DNA of 64,000 nt from the NCBI RefSeq assembly GCF_033097365.1, contig NZ_AP028461.1, forward strand, positions 7,068,001 through 7,132,000, in the 5' to 3' direction. Shown in pieces: positions 7,691 through 17,200 of this stretch (its first letter is position 1; every line of letters starts with the position of its first letter). The stretch is from Actinoplanes sichuanensis (GTDB lineage Bacteria > Actinomycetota > Actinomycetes > Mycobacteriales > Micromonosporaceae). The position numbers were made by a program, and so were the translations under genes. The notes under the pieces are model-generated. The model was given only the letters and a program-made list of their open reading frames with translations, had not been told where the DNA came from and searched no databases.

Positions 7691-8662
7691 TCAGGCCGGA
7701 ACGTGCTGGTCGGGCAGCGGGACGGGAACCGAACGCAGCGCGTCGGCGAGCACCTCGGCCGGGGTCACCCCACGGAGCTGGGCGTCGGCGGAGAGCAGCA
7801 CCCGGTGGGCGAAGACCGGCTCGACCAGGTCCTTGAAGTCCTCCGGGAGGACGTAGCCACGGCCGTTGATCAGCGCGTAGGCGGAGGCGGCCCGGGTCAG
7901 GGCGATCACACCACGGGGGCTGACGCCGACGCGGACCTGTGGGTGGTTTCGGGTGGCGGCGGCCAGGCGTACGGCGTACGCGTAGAGGGTGTCGGCGATG
8001 TGCACCGCCGCGACCATCCGGGTCATCTCGCCGATCATGTTGGTGTCGGTGACCGGTTCGAGGCCGTCCGGTGACCGGACCGCCGCGCCGCGCAGCACCT
8101 CGATCTCGACCTCCTCGGACGGGTAGCCGACGGAGAGTTTGACCAGGAACCGGTCGAGCTGTGCCTCGGGCAGCCGGTAGGTGCCGTCCATCTCGACCGG
8201 GTTCTGGGTGGCGACGACCAGGAACGGCTGCGGCACCGGATGCGGCACGCCGTCGACGGTGACCCGGCGTTCCTCCATCACCTCCAGCAGCGCGGACTGG
8301 GTCTTCGGCGACGCCCGGTTGATCTCGTCGGCGATCACCAGGTTGGCGAAGACCGGCCCGGGATGGAACTCGAACCCGCGGTTGGCCTGGTTGAAGACGG
8401 TCACGCCGGACACGTCGGAGGGCAGCAGGTCGGGCGTGAACTGGATGCGTCGCCACTGCCCGCGGATGGACGCGGCCATCGCCCGGGCCAGGGTGGTCTT
8501 GCCGACGCCGGGGACGTCCTCGAGCAGCACGTGACCCTGGGCGAACATCGCGGTGAGCGCCAGCCGGACCACCTCGGGCTTGCCGAGCACGACGGTGCCG
8601 ATGCGGGTGGCCAGCTCGTTCGCGACGTCGGCGAAGCCCTGGATGTGGGCGGGGGTCAGCAC
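7691..8662 (-). CDS. moxR: MoxR-family AAA+ ATPase
   Basis: About 323 residues from the GTG at 8662 (VLTPAHIQGFADVANEL). That GTG lies inside the end of the upstream FN3 gene, with a 7-bp overlap. Seen: Walker A (EDVPGVGKTTLARAMA), Walker B (NLVIADEINRAS), sensor 1 (VVATQNPVEMDGTY), arginine finger region (LPEAQLDRFLVKLSVGYPS) and a C-terminal AAA lid (SPRGVIALTRAASAYAL). MoxR ATPases act as chaperones that insert cofactors or remodel proteins, typically with a DUF58 partner encoded next to them, as here. A longer in-frame start upstream exists but would read through the FN3 coding end, so the short form is preferred. Confidence 0.92.
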   Translation of the reverse strand: MLTPAHIQGFADVANELATRIGTVVLGKPEVVRLALTAMFAQGHVLLEDVPGVGKTTLARAMAASIRGQWRRIQFTPDLLPSDVSGVTVFNQANRGFEFHPGPVFANLVIADEINRASPKTQSALLEVMEERRVTVDGVPHPVPQPFLVVATQNPVEMDGTYRLPEAQLDRFLVKLSVGYPSEEVEIEVLRGAAVRSPDGLEPVTDTNMIGEMTRMVAAVHIADTLYAYAVRLAAATRNHPQVRVGVSPRGVIALTRAASAYALINGRGYVLPEDFKDLVEPVFAHRVLLSADAQLRGVTPAEVLADALRSVPVPLPDQHVPA

Positions 8663-11250
8663 GTCGACAGGTCTCCCAGGTCGTCCCCGCCGTCGAGGTT
8701 CAGCCACGCCCACGGGATGTAGGTCTTGCCCTTGTAGTCCACCTGGATCCACCACGTGCTTCGTTTGTCGTCGTTGTAGACGAACGCGTAGACCTCTTCA
8801 CCGGCCTTCTTGCAGTACGTCTTGAGTTTCGTGCCGTTCTCGACCCAGCCCGCCTGCTGGTCGTCGTCCTGCCTGGTGACCTTGAAGATCTCGTTGCCGT
8901 TGCGGCCGTCGACGTCTTTGTCGCAGTACGTCTTCTGGTCGCCGGTCTTGCCGTTGATGCAGGTGGCGGTGCCGTAGAGGGCGTCGGTGGTCTTGGCCAT
9001 GCCCTTGGCCTGGTTGCCCGCGGCGTTCTTGGCGGTGACCGTGAACGTGTAGCTGGTGCTCGGTTTGAGACCGCTGGCGCTCAGTGAGGAGCAGCTGCCG
9101 GTGGAGCCCTTGCCGCCGCCGGTCACGGTGAGCGTGCAGGTGGTCGTACCACCGCCGTTGTTCACCGAGAACGTCACCTTCGCCGTGTTGTAGGTCGGGT
9201 CCACCCCGGTGACGGTCACCGTGGGAGCCGCCACGGTACGCGCCGACGCGGTCGCCGCCGGCCCGGGCCCGGCCTCGTTGACCGCGGTCACCTCGACCTG
9301 CACGTTGGTGCCGTTGCCCAGCTCGGTGAGGGTGGTCGAGGTGGCGGTGACCTCGGTCTCCTTACCGCCGGCCTTGACCACGTACTTGGTGATCGGCCGC
9401 CCGTTGTCGGCCGGCGCGGTCCACGTCACCGACACGGCCCCGGCCTGCCCGGCGACGGTGGCGGCGGCCAGGTTCTCCGGAGCGCCCGGAGCGGCGAACG
9501 GCACGACGCTGTTGCTGACCGCGGACGCCTTGGACCCGGCGCCGATGTCGTTGATCGCGACGACGGTGAACGCGTACGACTTGCCGAACTCGACCTGGCC
9601 GGCGGCCACGGTCAGTTCGGTGCCGGTCGCCTCACCGATCGGGGCGGTGCCGCCCTCGGTCACGGCCGTCACCGCGTACCGCACGATGTCGTGGCCCTGC
9701 CCGTTCGCGGCCGGCCAGGTGACCGCGACCGTGCCGTCCGGCTTGGCCTCGGCCACCGGGGCGCCCGGTGCGTCCGGCACCTCGGCCGTCGGCATGACCT
9801 CGTTGCTGCTGCGGCCCGGCCCGTCACCCTTGCGGTTGACCGCGTGCACCCCGAACTTGTATTTCTGGCCGTTGATCAGCTGGTCCACCACCAGCGACCG
9901 CTGATCGGCGCCGACCTGGAAGGTGCGGCCCGCGCCGGCCACCACGTACTTGCTGATCGCGGCGCCGTTGTCCGGCGCGGCCTGCCAGGAGACCCGGACC
10001 TCGGCGTTACCGGCCGCGGCCCGCACGCTACGCGGGGCGCCGGGCTTCGCGGCCTGCGGCTTCTTCGGCTTCTCCTGCTTCGGCGGGGCGGGCGGCGCCT
10101 TCACCGGCGGCGGGTCACCACCGAGGACGTTGTCGTCGTACTTGTCGACGCTGTGGACCTCGTGGTTGTCGTCGACGACCCGGGCCGTCGAGGAGCCGGG
10201 CGCGTTGATGAACAGCCGGTTCTCCCGGACCTCCAGCTCCAGGTCACCGCCGGGCCGGTCGATGTCGATCGGCGCCTGCTGCTTACCGGTGCTGTCGAAG
10301 ACGTGCACCGTGCCGTCGTTCTCCGGCACATACAGATAACCCTGGTAGGTGACCGCCGGCCGCAGCTCGCCACCCGAATCCGGGATGGTGACGTCACGCA
10401 CACCGGCCGGCGTGACGGTGAAGACCCGCCGCTCGTCCGGCAGGGTGATCGCGATCATGTCGTCCTCGGAGCGCGGCGGCAGCTCACCGGGCGAGTTCAG
10501 CGGCAGCGTGGTCGGCTGGCCGGCACCCTTCTCATCCACCCGGACCAGCGCGTTCGTGGTCCGGTCGAGGACGGCGATGCCCTGGTCCAGGGCGGTGACG
10601 GCCAGGTCGTGGCTGGGTGCGGCGACCGGATCGGTACGCACCCGGGTGGCTCCCGCCTCACCCGAGGCGATCGACGTCACGGTGCCCTCGCTCGGCACGG
10701 CCACCCACAGCCGGCCGGAGCCGTCGAAGACGCCGCCGCTGATGCCCGGCGGGAACTGCAGCGGCTCGCCCACCGGCTGCACGCTCGACGGGTCGACCTG
10801 CTGCACCTTGCCCTGCACCGCGTCGATGACGAACGCGTCGTCGCCGTGCAGTGCCACGCTCACGCCGATGCCCGGCTGGGACTGCTGATTCCAGTAGACC
10901 TGCAGGTCGGTGAGGTCCATCGAGGCGATCGCACCGGTGTTGACGTCGCGGAGCAGCACGAACCGGTCGCTCTGGCTGACCTGCACCTGGTGACGCAGCC
11001 CGTCGGGCACGTTGGCGCGGGTGTCGATGCGGGCGCTCACCCCGTTGACCCGGGCCAGCTCGCCGGCCCCCTTACTCCACACCCACGACGCGGCGTCGAA
11101 GCTGGCCAGCGCGTCATCGGCGGCGCCGAGCCCGCGCACGGTGAGCCCGAGACCGGCCACCAGGACGGCGACAGTGGCCATCGTGACCAGTCGGCCCCGG
11201 CTGAACATCCGGCTTCCACGCCCCGGTGTGGTGGCGTCAGTGCTGGTCAC
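8656..11250 (-). CDS. Membrane-anchored beta-propeller and fibronectin type III protein
   Basis: 864 residues from GTG at 11250. One TM helix at ~24-44 anchors an extracytoplasmic region. Residues ~50-385 form NHL/PQQ-like propeller repeats (SGGVFDGSGRLWVAVPSEG, AVTYQGYLYVPENDGTVHV). A Pro/Lys linker (~385-407) leads to about four FN3 domains, several with a KYVVxAGG strand. A ~100-residue C-terminal domain carries five Cys and ends WAWLNLDGGDD. The stop overlaps the moxR start, so it belongs to the same operon. Its position beside MoxR, DUF58 and the transglutaminase-fold protein suggests an envelope structure or adhesion role. The family is known only as FN3 domain-containing proteins. Confidence 0.85.
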   Translation of the reverse strand: MTSTDATTPGRGSRMFSRGRLVTMATVAVLVAGLGLTVRGLGAADDALASFDAASWVWSKGAGELARVNGVSARIDTRANVPDGLRHQVQVSQSDRFVLLRDVNTGAIASMDLTDLQVYWNQQSQPGIGVSVALHGDDAFVIDAVQGKVQQVDPSSVQPVGEPLQFPPGISGGVFDGSGRLWVAVPSEGTVTSIASGEAGATRVRTDPVAAPSHDLAVTALDQGIAVLDRTTNALVRVDEKGAGQPTTLPLNSPGELPPRSEDDMIAITLPDERRVFTVTPAGVRDVTIPDSGGELRPAVTYQGYLYVPENDGTVHVFDSTGKQQAPIDIDRPGGDLELEVRENRLFINAPGSSTARVVDDNHEVHSVDKYDDNVLGGDPPPVKAPPAPPKQEKPKKPQAAKPGAPRSVRAAAGNAEVRVSWQAAPDNGAAISKYVVAGAGRTFQVGADQRSLVVDQLINGQKYKFGVHAVNRKGDGPGRSSNEVMPTAEVPDAPGAPVAEAKPDGTVAVTWPAANGQGHDIVRYAVTAVTEGGTAPIGEATGTELTVAAGQVEFGKSYAFTVVAINDIGAGSKASAVSNSVVPFAAPGAPENLAAATVAGQAGAVSVTWTAPADNGRPITKYVVKAGGKETEVTATSTTLTELGNGTNVQVEVTAVNEAGPGPAATASARTVAAPTVTVTGVDPTYNTAKVTFSVNNGGGTTTCTLTVTGGGKGSTGSCSSLSASGLKPSTSYTFTVTAKNAAGNQAKGMAKTTDALYGTATCINGKTGDQKTYCDKDVDGRNGNEIFKVTRQDDDQQAGWVENGTKLKTYCKKAGEEVYAFVYNDDKRSTWWIQVDYKGKTYIPWAWLNLDGGDDLGDLSTC

Positions 11251-11347
11251 TGCGGCTGCCCTCCCCGTGTCGCCGCCTGAACGACGTGGGCCACCTTAGC
11301 GAAACGACGGTCCGCGTCGATACCCGTGTCCCGCGCCTGTGGACAAC

Positions 11348-12829
11348 TCAGCCCCGTTCGGTGCACACCTGAGTCGAACTGGCGTACAGATCCGAGGTAT
11401 AGACGGCGACCACTGCGAAGCAGTACTGGAGCTTCGGATTCAGGCCGTCGACACTGGTCTTCGTCTTGCCCAGGCCGACCTGCGCGACCGGCTTGAGCTG
11501 CTGACCCTCCCGAGCCATCGTGATCATGAACGGCGCCTTCCCGCCGCTCGGATCCCGCCAGCTGACATCGATCGACGCACCCCGATCGGTCAGTTTGACC
11601 CTGGTCGGCGGCGCACCGCCGAGCTGCGGCCCGGCCGAGGCGGTGGCCACCGGTGTGACCGGCCCCTCCTCCTTCTTCCCCTCGCGGTTCATCAGCACGA
11701 CCACGAGGGCACCCACCGCGACCAGCGCGACCAGCGTCGCGACAACGGTCAAACCAACAGCAAAAGCCCTCTTGCGGTACGCCCCATCCGCCCCGGATTC
11801 GACCTGAGGTGTCGTCGGCCACTCGGTGCTCTGCGGGAGCACGTGCTGCGGTGGCGGGTATCCGCCCTGGTAGGCGACCTGCGGGTTATCCACAGAACCG
11901 TATCCGCCCTGGTGAACGGGTTGCGGCCCGCGCTGCTGAACCGGCAGCGGAGCCTGCTGAACCGGATACGGGGCCTGCTGAACCGGCACTGGAGCCTGCT
12001 GAACCGGCAGCGGGGCCTGCTGAACCGGCTGCGGAGGCTGCTGAACCGGTCGCCGCTGCTCCGGGACCGCGGGGGCGGCATCCCACGGATTCCCGGAACG
12101 CCCGTCGGGCCGGGTGACCGGGAGCACGTCGGTGGGCCGCTCCAGCGCCGCCCGGGCATCCACCTCCCCGGTCCGGGGCTGCGGCACCGGCGGCACGTCG
12201 ACGGCCGGGTTCAGAACCGCCGCCACGTTGTTCACCGGGGGTGTGTTGCTCACCGGCGGCACTGGGAGCACGTCGTTCACCGGAGGCGCGGGCGTCAGGT
12301 CGGCGACCGGCGTCACGGTCGGCGGCGGGGGCGCGGGGCTGGGGACCGGCGCCGGCTGGGTGGGCGGGGCGTCCGGCCGTACCGTCGCGCCTGAAGGATC
12401 CTCTCCCAGGTAGGACCGTGCCTGGACCACGAACCGGTGGCCCTCGCCGAGGGCCGCAGGCCCGTTGGCCGCCACCCGGCCGAACGCCTTGCGGGCCTCG
12501 TGCCGGTTGCCCAACTCCTGAGCGACGACACCGAGGTCGTGGGAGATGTGCAGCATGAGCGGATCACTGTCACCGAGCCGCCACTGCCCGGCCGCGTAGG
12601 CGTCCTCGAGCATGCGCCGGGCCGCCATCGGATCATCCGACTGCAGGAACACCCCGGCCAACTCCCGCTGAGCGGTCAGAACGTCCGGATCGTCCTCCCC
12701 GAGGTTCTCCCGCCCCAACTCCACCGCCCGCTCCAGCAGAACCTGAGCCGACCCGAGATCACCGGAGGAGATCAGGGCACGCGCACGTTCGATGGCAGGG
12801 GTGAGAGGCGACCGAGACACGCCCGCCAT
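11348..12829 (-). CDS. TPR / proline-rich / single-TM protein with extracellular FN3-like domain
   Basis: 493 residues from the ATG at 12829 (MAGVSRSPLTPAIERARAL). The N-terminal ~120 residues are tetratricopeptide-like helices (LLERAVELGRENLGEDDPDV, AARRMLEDAYAAGQWRLGDSD). Then comes a long cytoplasmic Pro/Gln/Val linker that includes repeated PVQQAP heptad-like units (DNA ~11937-12060). One TM segment follows (FAVGLTVVATLVALVAVGAL), then an FN3-like domain with two Cys near the end. It lies 97 bp upstream of the FN3 gene on the same strand and probably heads the operon. The TPR may recruit cytoplasmic partners to the surface module. An upstream ORF extension overlaps no useful signal and is rejected. 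Confidence 0.8.
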   Translation of the reverse strand: MAGVSRSPLTPAIERARALISSGDLGSAQVLLERAVELGRENLGEDDPDVLTAQRELAGVFLQSDDPMAARRMLEDAYAAGQWRLGDSDPLMLHISHDLGVVAQELGNRHEARKAFGRVAANGPAALGEGHRFVVQARSYLGEDPSGATVRPDAPPTQPAPVPSPAPPPPTVTPVADLTPAPPVNDVLPVPPVSNTPPVNNVAAVLNPAVDVPPVPQPRTGEVDARAALERPTDVLPVTRPDGRSGNPWDAAPAVPEQRRPVQQPPQPVQQAPLPVQQAPVPVQQAPYPVQQAPLPVQQRGPQPVHQGGYGSVDNPQVAYQGGYPPPQHVLPQSTEWPTTPQVESGADGAYRKRAFAVGLTVVATLVALVAVGALVVVLMNREGKKEEGPVTPVATASAGPQLGGAPPTRVKLTDRGASIDVSWRDPSGGKAPFMITMAREGQQLKPVAQVGLGKTKTSVDGLNPKLQYCFAVVAVYTSDLYASSTQVCTERG

Positions 12830-12989
12830 GCTGCCCGTTTCCCCCGCCCGGCGCCACACCCCGCCCGACGACCGGCCCCCGCTTCGACCCTGCGTCGGGG
12901 CCGTATATAGTTCTGTCCGTGCCGCTGAGCAGGCAGCCAAAACCCAGGTGAAAGCCAGGGAGACGGCCCCGCTAAGCTGTACGGAGCAG

Positions 12990-13074
12990 GTCCGGGTGGC
13001 GGAATGGCAGACGCGCTAGCTTGAGGTGCTAGTGCCCTTTATCGGGCGTGGGGGTTCAAGTCCCCCCTCGGACA
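12990..13074 (+). tRNA. tRNA-Leu, anticodon GAG
   Basis: An 85-nt class II tRNA. The acceptor stem GTCCGGG pairs with CTCGGAC. The D-arm is GGCGGAATGGCAGACGC, and the anticodon stem CTAGC/GCTAG encloses the loop TTGAGGT (GAG, reading CTC/CTT). There is a long variable arm (GTGCCCTTTATCGGGCGT). The T-arm GGGGGTTCAAGTCCCCC contains the conserved TTCAAGT. The discriminator base is A and CCA is not encoded. It is the only tRNA in the window. Confidence 0.97.
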
Positions 13075-13082
13075 CAGGTAAG

Positions 13083-13126
13083 CCCCAGTAGGTATTCGCT
13101 TAAAGCGATTCCTACCGGGGTTTTTT
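13083..13126 (+). terminator. Rho-independent terminator of tRNA-Leu
   Basis: The arms CCCCAGTAGG (13083-13092) and CCTACCGGGG (13111-13120) pair with one mismatch. An inner A/T-rich hairpin lies between them, and six T follow at once. It starts eight bases after the tRNA end. Confidence 0.92.
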
Positions 13127-13233
13127 GCTGTTCAGCAACGCCGGCTCGGGTGCGGACCCGGCCGCCGGTCTCGTCGACGCGCTTTGGAGACGCGACGATG
13201 TCGTGTGGGGCCAGCCGGGCTGATCGAGGTGGG

Positions 13234-13702
13234 TCAGCGGCGGTACCACGTACGGATCGGGGTGGTTCTGTTGTTTCCGGCCTTGTCGTAGACGCGGATC
13301 TGGACCTTCATCGTCTTCTTCTGGCGGCGGGTGTCGACTGTCAGCCGGTACGGGAACTTCGTCGCGGTGGCCACGACCTTGCCGTTCACCAGCAGCTCGG
13401 CGCGGGGCACCACGCTGAAATCGTCGTCGGGTTACAGCGTCACCGTCACTTTGCCGTGTACGCGGGCCTTGTTTCTTCGGCGCGGTCAGCTTCCTGATCG
13501 TGGGCGCCTTCGTGTCGACGAAGATGTGGCGCTCGACGCTGGTGGCGTTCCCGGCCCTGTCAACGACGGTCCACAGGTACCAGGACGCCTGCCTGGTGGT
13601 GACCGGGAAGCTGTACGGCGCGGTGGTGTCCCGACCCCGGAACCTGCCGTCGACGGACAACTCGACGTAGGCCACCCCGTTGATCAACAGCGGGGAAAGC
13701 AT
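13234..13702 (-). pseudogene. Remnant of a secreted Ig-like domain protein
   Basis: Read leftwards from about 13702, the sequence encodes one bacterial Ig-like module (NGVAYVELSVDGRFRGRDTTA ... WYLWTVVDRAGNATSVERHI). It then reaches KLTAPKK, where the frame is lost near 13465-13480. In the neighbouring frame a second similar module follows (ELLVNGKVVATATKFPYR ... IRVYDKAGNNRTTPIRTWYRR) and stops at 13234-13236, but it is interrupted by an in-frame TAA at 13432-13434. At least one frameshift plus one nonsense change separate the halves, and no signal peptide or N-terminal catalytic part remains. It appears to be the decayed C-terminus of a larger exported protein. Confidence 0.75.
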
Positions 13703-13736
13703 GGTTGCCGATCGAAGTGAGCGGCGGCAGGCTCGA

Positions 13737-14117
13737 CTAGAGGGTGATGGCGATGGCGATCATCGGGTTGCGTTTGACGCCGAAGGTCTTGGCGAACCAG
13801 TTGCCCACTCGTGAGGTGATGTAGCGGCGGGCCAGCAGTTCGCGGGCCCGTTCGGTGCCGGCCTCGTCGAGCAGGCGGGCGGTGCCGGGGACCGGCTGGG
13901 CGTCTGGTGCGACCCGGCCCCGGATGTCGCAGACCGTCACCTGGACCTGCGGGTTGTTGCGGATCCGCTTGACCTTCCAGGCGTCCGCTTCCGAGACGAT
14001 CAGCAGGGTGTCCTGGTCGATGATGTGCCAGACCGGAGTCGAGACCGCGGTGCCGTCCTTGCGGTACGTGGTCAGGCTGACCTGTTTGCTCGCCGCGATC
14101 TCGCTGCTCACGCTCAT
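13737..14117 (-). CDS. PPOX-class F420/FMN split-barrel oxidoreductase
   Basis: 126 residues from the ATG at 14117 (MSVSSEIAASKQVSLTTYRKDG). The split-barrel pattern is clear: KQVSLTTYRKDGTAVSTPVW, TLLIVSEADAWKVKRIRNNP, VQVTVCDIRGR. This matches the small F420-dependent TIGR03668/03618-type proteins of actinobacteria, which bind deazaflavin or flavin and reduce an unknown substrate. Longer upstream reading would only add low-complexity residues. It is divergent from the TIR/WD40 gene; the ~180 bp between them should hold both promoters. Confidence 0.85.
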   Translation of the reverse strand: MSVSSEIAASKQVSLTTYRKDGTAVSTPVWHIIDQDTLLIVSEADAWKVKRIRNNPQVQVTVCDIRGRVAPDAQPVPGTARLLDEAGTERARELLARRYITSRVGNWFAKTFGVKRNPMIAIAITL

Positions 14118-14299
14118 CGTGCCGCCGCCCTTCGTCGTCACTTCGCCGATGCTCGGATCATCGTCACCCCCGCCGAAGCCGAGCCGGACGCCGGGGTGAC
14201 CGACGAGGGCGCCGGGCAGGCGGGCGACCGCGACGCGGGAGGAAGGAGAACCGGCGGGCCCGCCGGAGACATCGACGATCAACAGATCGTGCACAATCG

Positions 14300-17200
14300 A
14301 TGACCGTGTCGTACAACGGGTTCATCTCGTACAGTCACGCGGCGGACGGGCGGCTCGCACCGGCCGTCCAACGAGGGCTTCACCACCTGGCCAAACCGTG
14401 GAACCGCCGCCGGGCGTTGTGGATCTTCCGGGATCAGACCGGCCTGTCGGTGACCCCCGCACTGTGGTCGTCCATTCAGCGTGCGATCGACAGTTCCGAC
14501 TATTTCGTGCTGATGGCCTCGCCGGAGGCGGCACAGTCGCCGTGGGTGAACCGGGAGATCGAACACTGGGTGGCGACCAAGTCGGCGGACCGGATCCTGC
14601 CGGTGGTCACCGACGGTGAATGGAAGTGGGACCGCCGGACCCGCGACTTCGACGAGTCGTCGACTGCCGTACCACCTGCCCTGCGGGGTGTCTTTGATGA
14701 GGAACCGCTGCACCTGGACCTGCGCTGGGCGCGTGACGACCGGCATCCGAGTTTGCGGCACTCCCGGTTCCGGGACGCGATCGCCCAGCTCGCGGCCCCG
14801 ATGCACGGGGTGACCAAGGACGATCTGGAGGGTGAGGATGTCCGGCAGCACCGGCGGGCCGGGCGGCTGCGGTGGGCGGCGGTGACGTCGCTGGCGCTGC
14901 TCGCGCTGCTGGCTTCGGGAGCCGGTCTGTTCGCGTTCCGCAACGCGGCGGAGGCCAACGCGTCGGCGATGGAGGCGGTCCGCCAGCAGCAGGAGGCGAC
15001 CGTGCAGCGCGGGAGCGCGGCCAAGTTCGCCGACGAGGCGAAGCGGCAGCAGGAGATGGCCGAACGGCAGGAGGCCCGGGCGCGGGACGCGGCCGACGAG
15101 GCGCAGAAGCAGCTGACCCGGGCGGACAGCGCCGCGGCCCGGGCGGTCGAACAGCAGCGGCTCGCCGAGCGGCAGAACGCGCTGGCCCGGGAGTCGGCGC
15201 GGGAGATGCGCCGCCAGCAGGAACGGGCCGAGGAGCAGGCCCGGATCGCCCGGCAACAGCAGCGGCTGGCCACCGCGGCCGGCGCTGACGCCCGGCGGCA
15301 GCAGGAGATCGCCGCCGAGCAGGAACGGCTCGCCAAGGCGGCCGGTGCGGAGGCCCGCCGGCAGGAGAAGATCGCCGCCGAGCAGGAGAAACTCGCCACC
15401 GAGGCGGCCGCCGAAGCGCGTCGGCAGGAGAAGATCGCCCGTGAGCAGCAGGCCCGGGCCGAGGCCGCGAAGGCCGACGCCGAACGGGAGAAGGGCAACG
15501 CCGAACGCGAGAAGGCCAACGCAGAACGGGAGAAGGCGAACGCCGAGCAGCAGCAACGGATCGCCATCAGCCGCCGGTTGATCAACGAGGCGAAGGCCAC
15601 CCTGCAGGACGAGCCGCAGACGGCGCTGCGCCGGGGCATCGCCGCGCAGCAGATCTACCCGGAGGCGGAGACCCGGCGGGCGGTGGCCAACCTGATCGCG
15701 TCGACCCGGTACGCCGGCGACATCGCCGGGGTGGCCTCGGCCGTCCACGGACCGGGCAGCCTGCTGATCACCCTCAGCGACGCGGGCGTGGTGTCACTCT
15801 GGGACACCACCGACCGGGCCGACTCGACACTGCTCGCCACCATCGGCGCCGCCGGACCGCTCAACAACGTCATGTCACTCGGCCCGGACGGGACGGTGCT
15901 GGCCCTGGCCCGCGACGGCGTCGCCGAACTCTGGGACATCAGCGTCCCGGCCCGCCCGTCGCGGATCGCCGCGCTGCCCGAGGACCGGTATTTCCACTCG
16001 GTGGCACTCAGCCCGGACGGGCGCATCCTGGTCACCGGAGACCGCACCGGCTCCGACGGCTACGCCACCCTCTGGGACATCTCGGTCCGCACCAGCCCGC
16101 GGCAGCTGTCCACCCTGACCGGCAGTGTCTCGTCGGGTGACGACTTCGTGTTCAGCGCCGACGGCCGGACCCTGGTGGACAGCGTCAACGGCACCCACAT
16201 CTGGGACATCAGCACCCCGGCCCGGCCGATCGCGCGGGCGACCATCCCGACCGGCACCGCCGTCTCCGTCTTCGCCCTGGCGTTCAGCCCGTCGCAGCCG
16301 CTGCTGGCGATCGGCAACAGCCTCGGTGACCTGGACCTCTACGACCTGACCAACACCGCCAAGCCGGTACGGACCGCGCAGCTGGAGTACGACCCGACCA
16401 CCCTGATGCTGTCGCTGACGTTCAGTGCCGACGGTTACCTGCTCGCCTCCGGTGACAGCGACGGGCGGGCCATTCTCTGGCAGATGGGCGCCTATCCGCG
16501 GCAGATCGCCGACATGACCGGCACCGGCGGGATCGATTCGCTGACCTTCAGCGGCGACGCCCGGACCGTGGTCACCGTCGACAGCGCGGACACCGCGGTG
16601 CTGTGGAACACCACCGAGTTCGCCGCCCCGCACAAGCTCTCCGAGTCGCAGGCGCACGACGACATGCTGCTGGCCATGTCGTACGGCGCCGACGGCAAGT
16701 CGGTGACCACGGTCGGGGCCGACGGTGTCGCGGTGTTCTGGGACGTGACCGACCGGCAGCGGCCCACCCGGCGGCACACTCTCGAGGTTCCCGGGCTCGG
16801 CGGCTGGGGTCCGGCGGCGATCAGCCCGGCCGGGACGGTGATCGCCGGCTCCGGCGCCGAGGACGACGTGGTGGTCCTGACCGATGTGAGCGACCCGGCG
16901 AACCCGACGGCGGTGGCCGGCATCCGGACCGCGATCTCGTCGCCCGGTTCACTCTCGTTCAGCCCGGACGGGCGTACCTTCACCATCGGCGGGTCCGGCA
17001 AGCTCGAAATCTGGGACGTGGCCGGTGGCACCGCCACCCGGATCACCACGCTGACGTTCACCCTGTCCTCGGTCGGGGACGTGGCGTTCAGCCCGGACGG
17101 CCGGACGATGGCCGTCACCGCCATCTCCACGGTCAGCCTGTGGGACATCAGCGACCGGGCCGCGCCCCGGCAGCTGTCGGTCCTCAACGGGCACGGCAGC

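Noticed and set aside
11937..12060. Regular short repeats resembling a small CRISPR array
   Set aside because: They are 21-bp in-phase units coding PVQQAP in a proline-rich linker, with no spacers or cas genes.
12990..13127. tRNA-Leu as attachment site of an integrated element covering the pseudogene and TIR region
   Set aside because: No repeat of the tRNA 3' end, integrase or excisionase gene was seen downstream in the window.
13331..13720. Plus-strand ORF over the Ig-like remnant
   Set aside because: The recognisable Ig-like modules are on the minus strand; this ORF has no SD or family pattern.
14279..15748. Minus-strand ORF of about 490 codons opposite the TIR/coiled-coil gene
   Set aside because: It is the mirror of the repetitive coiled coil (Leu/Gly/Arg low complexity) without any recognisable fold.
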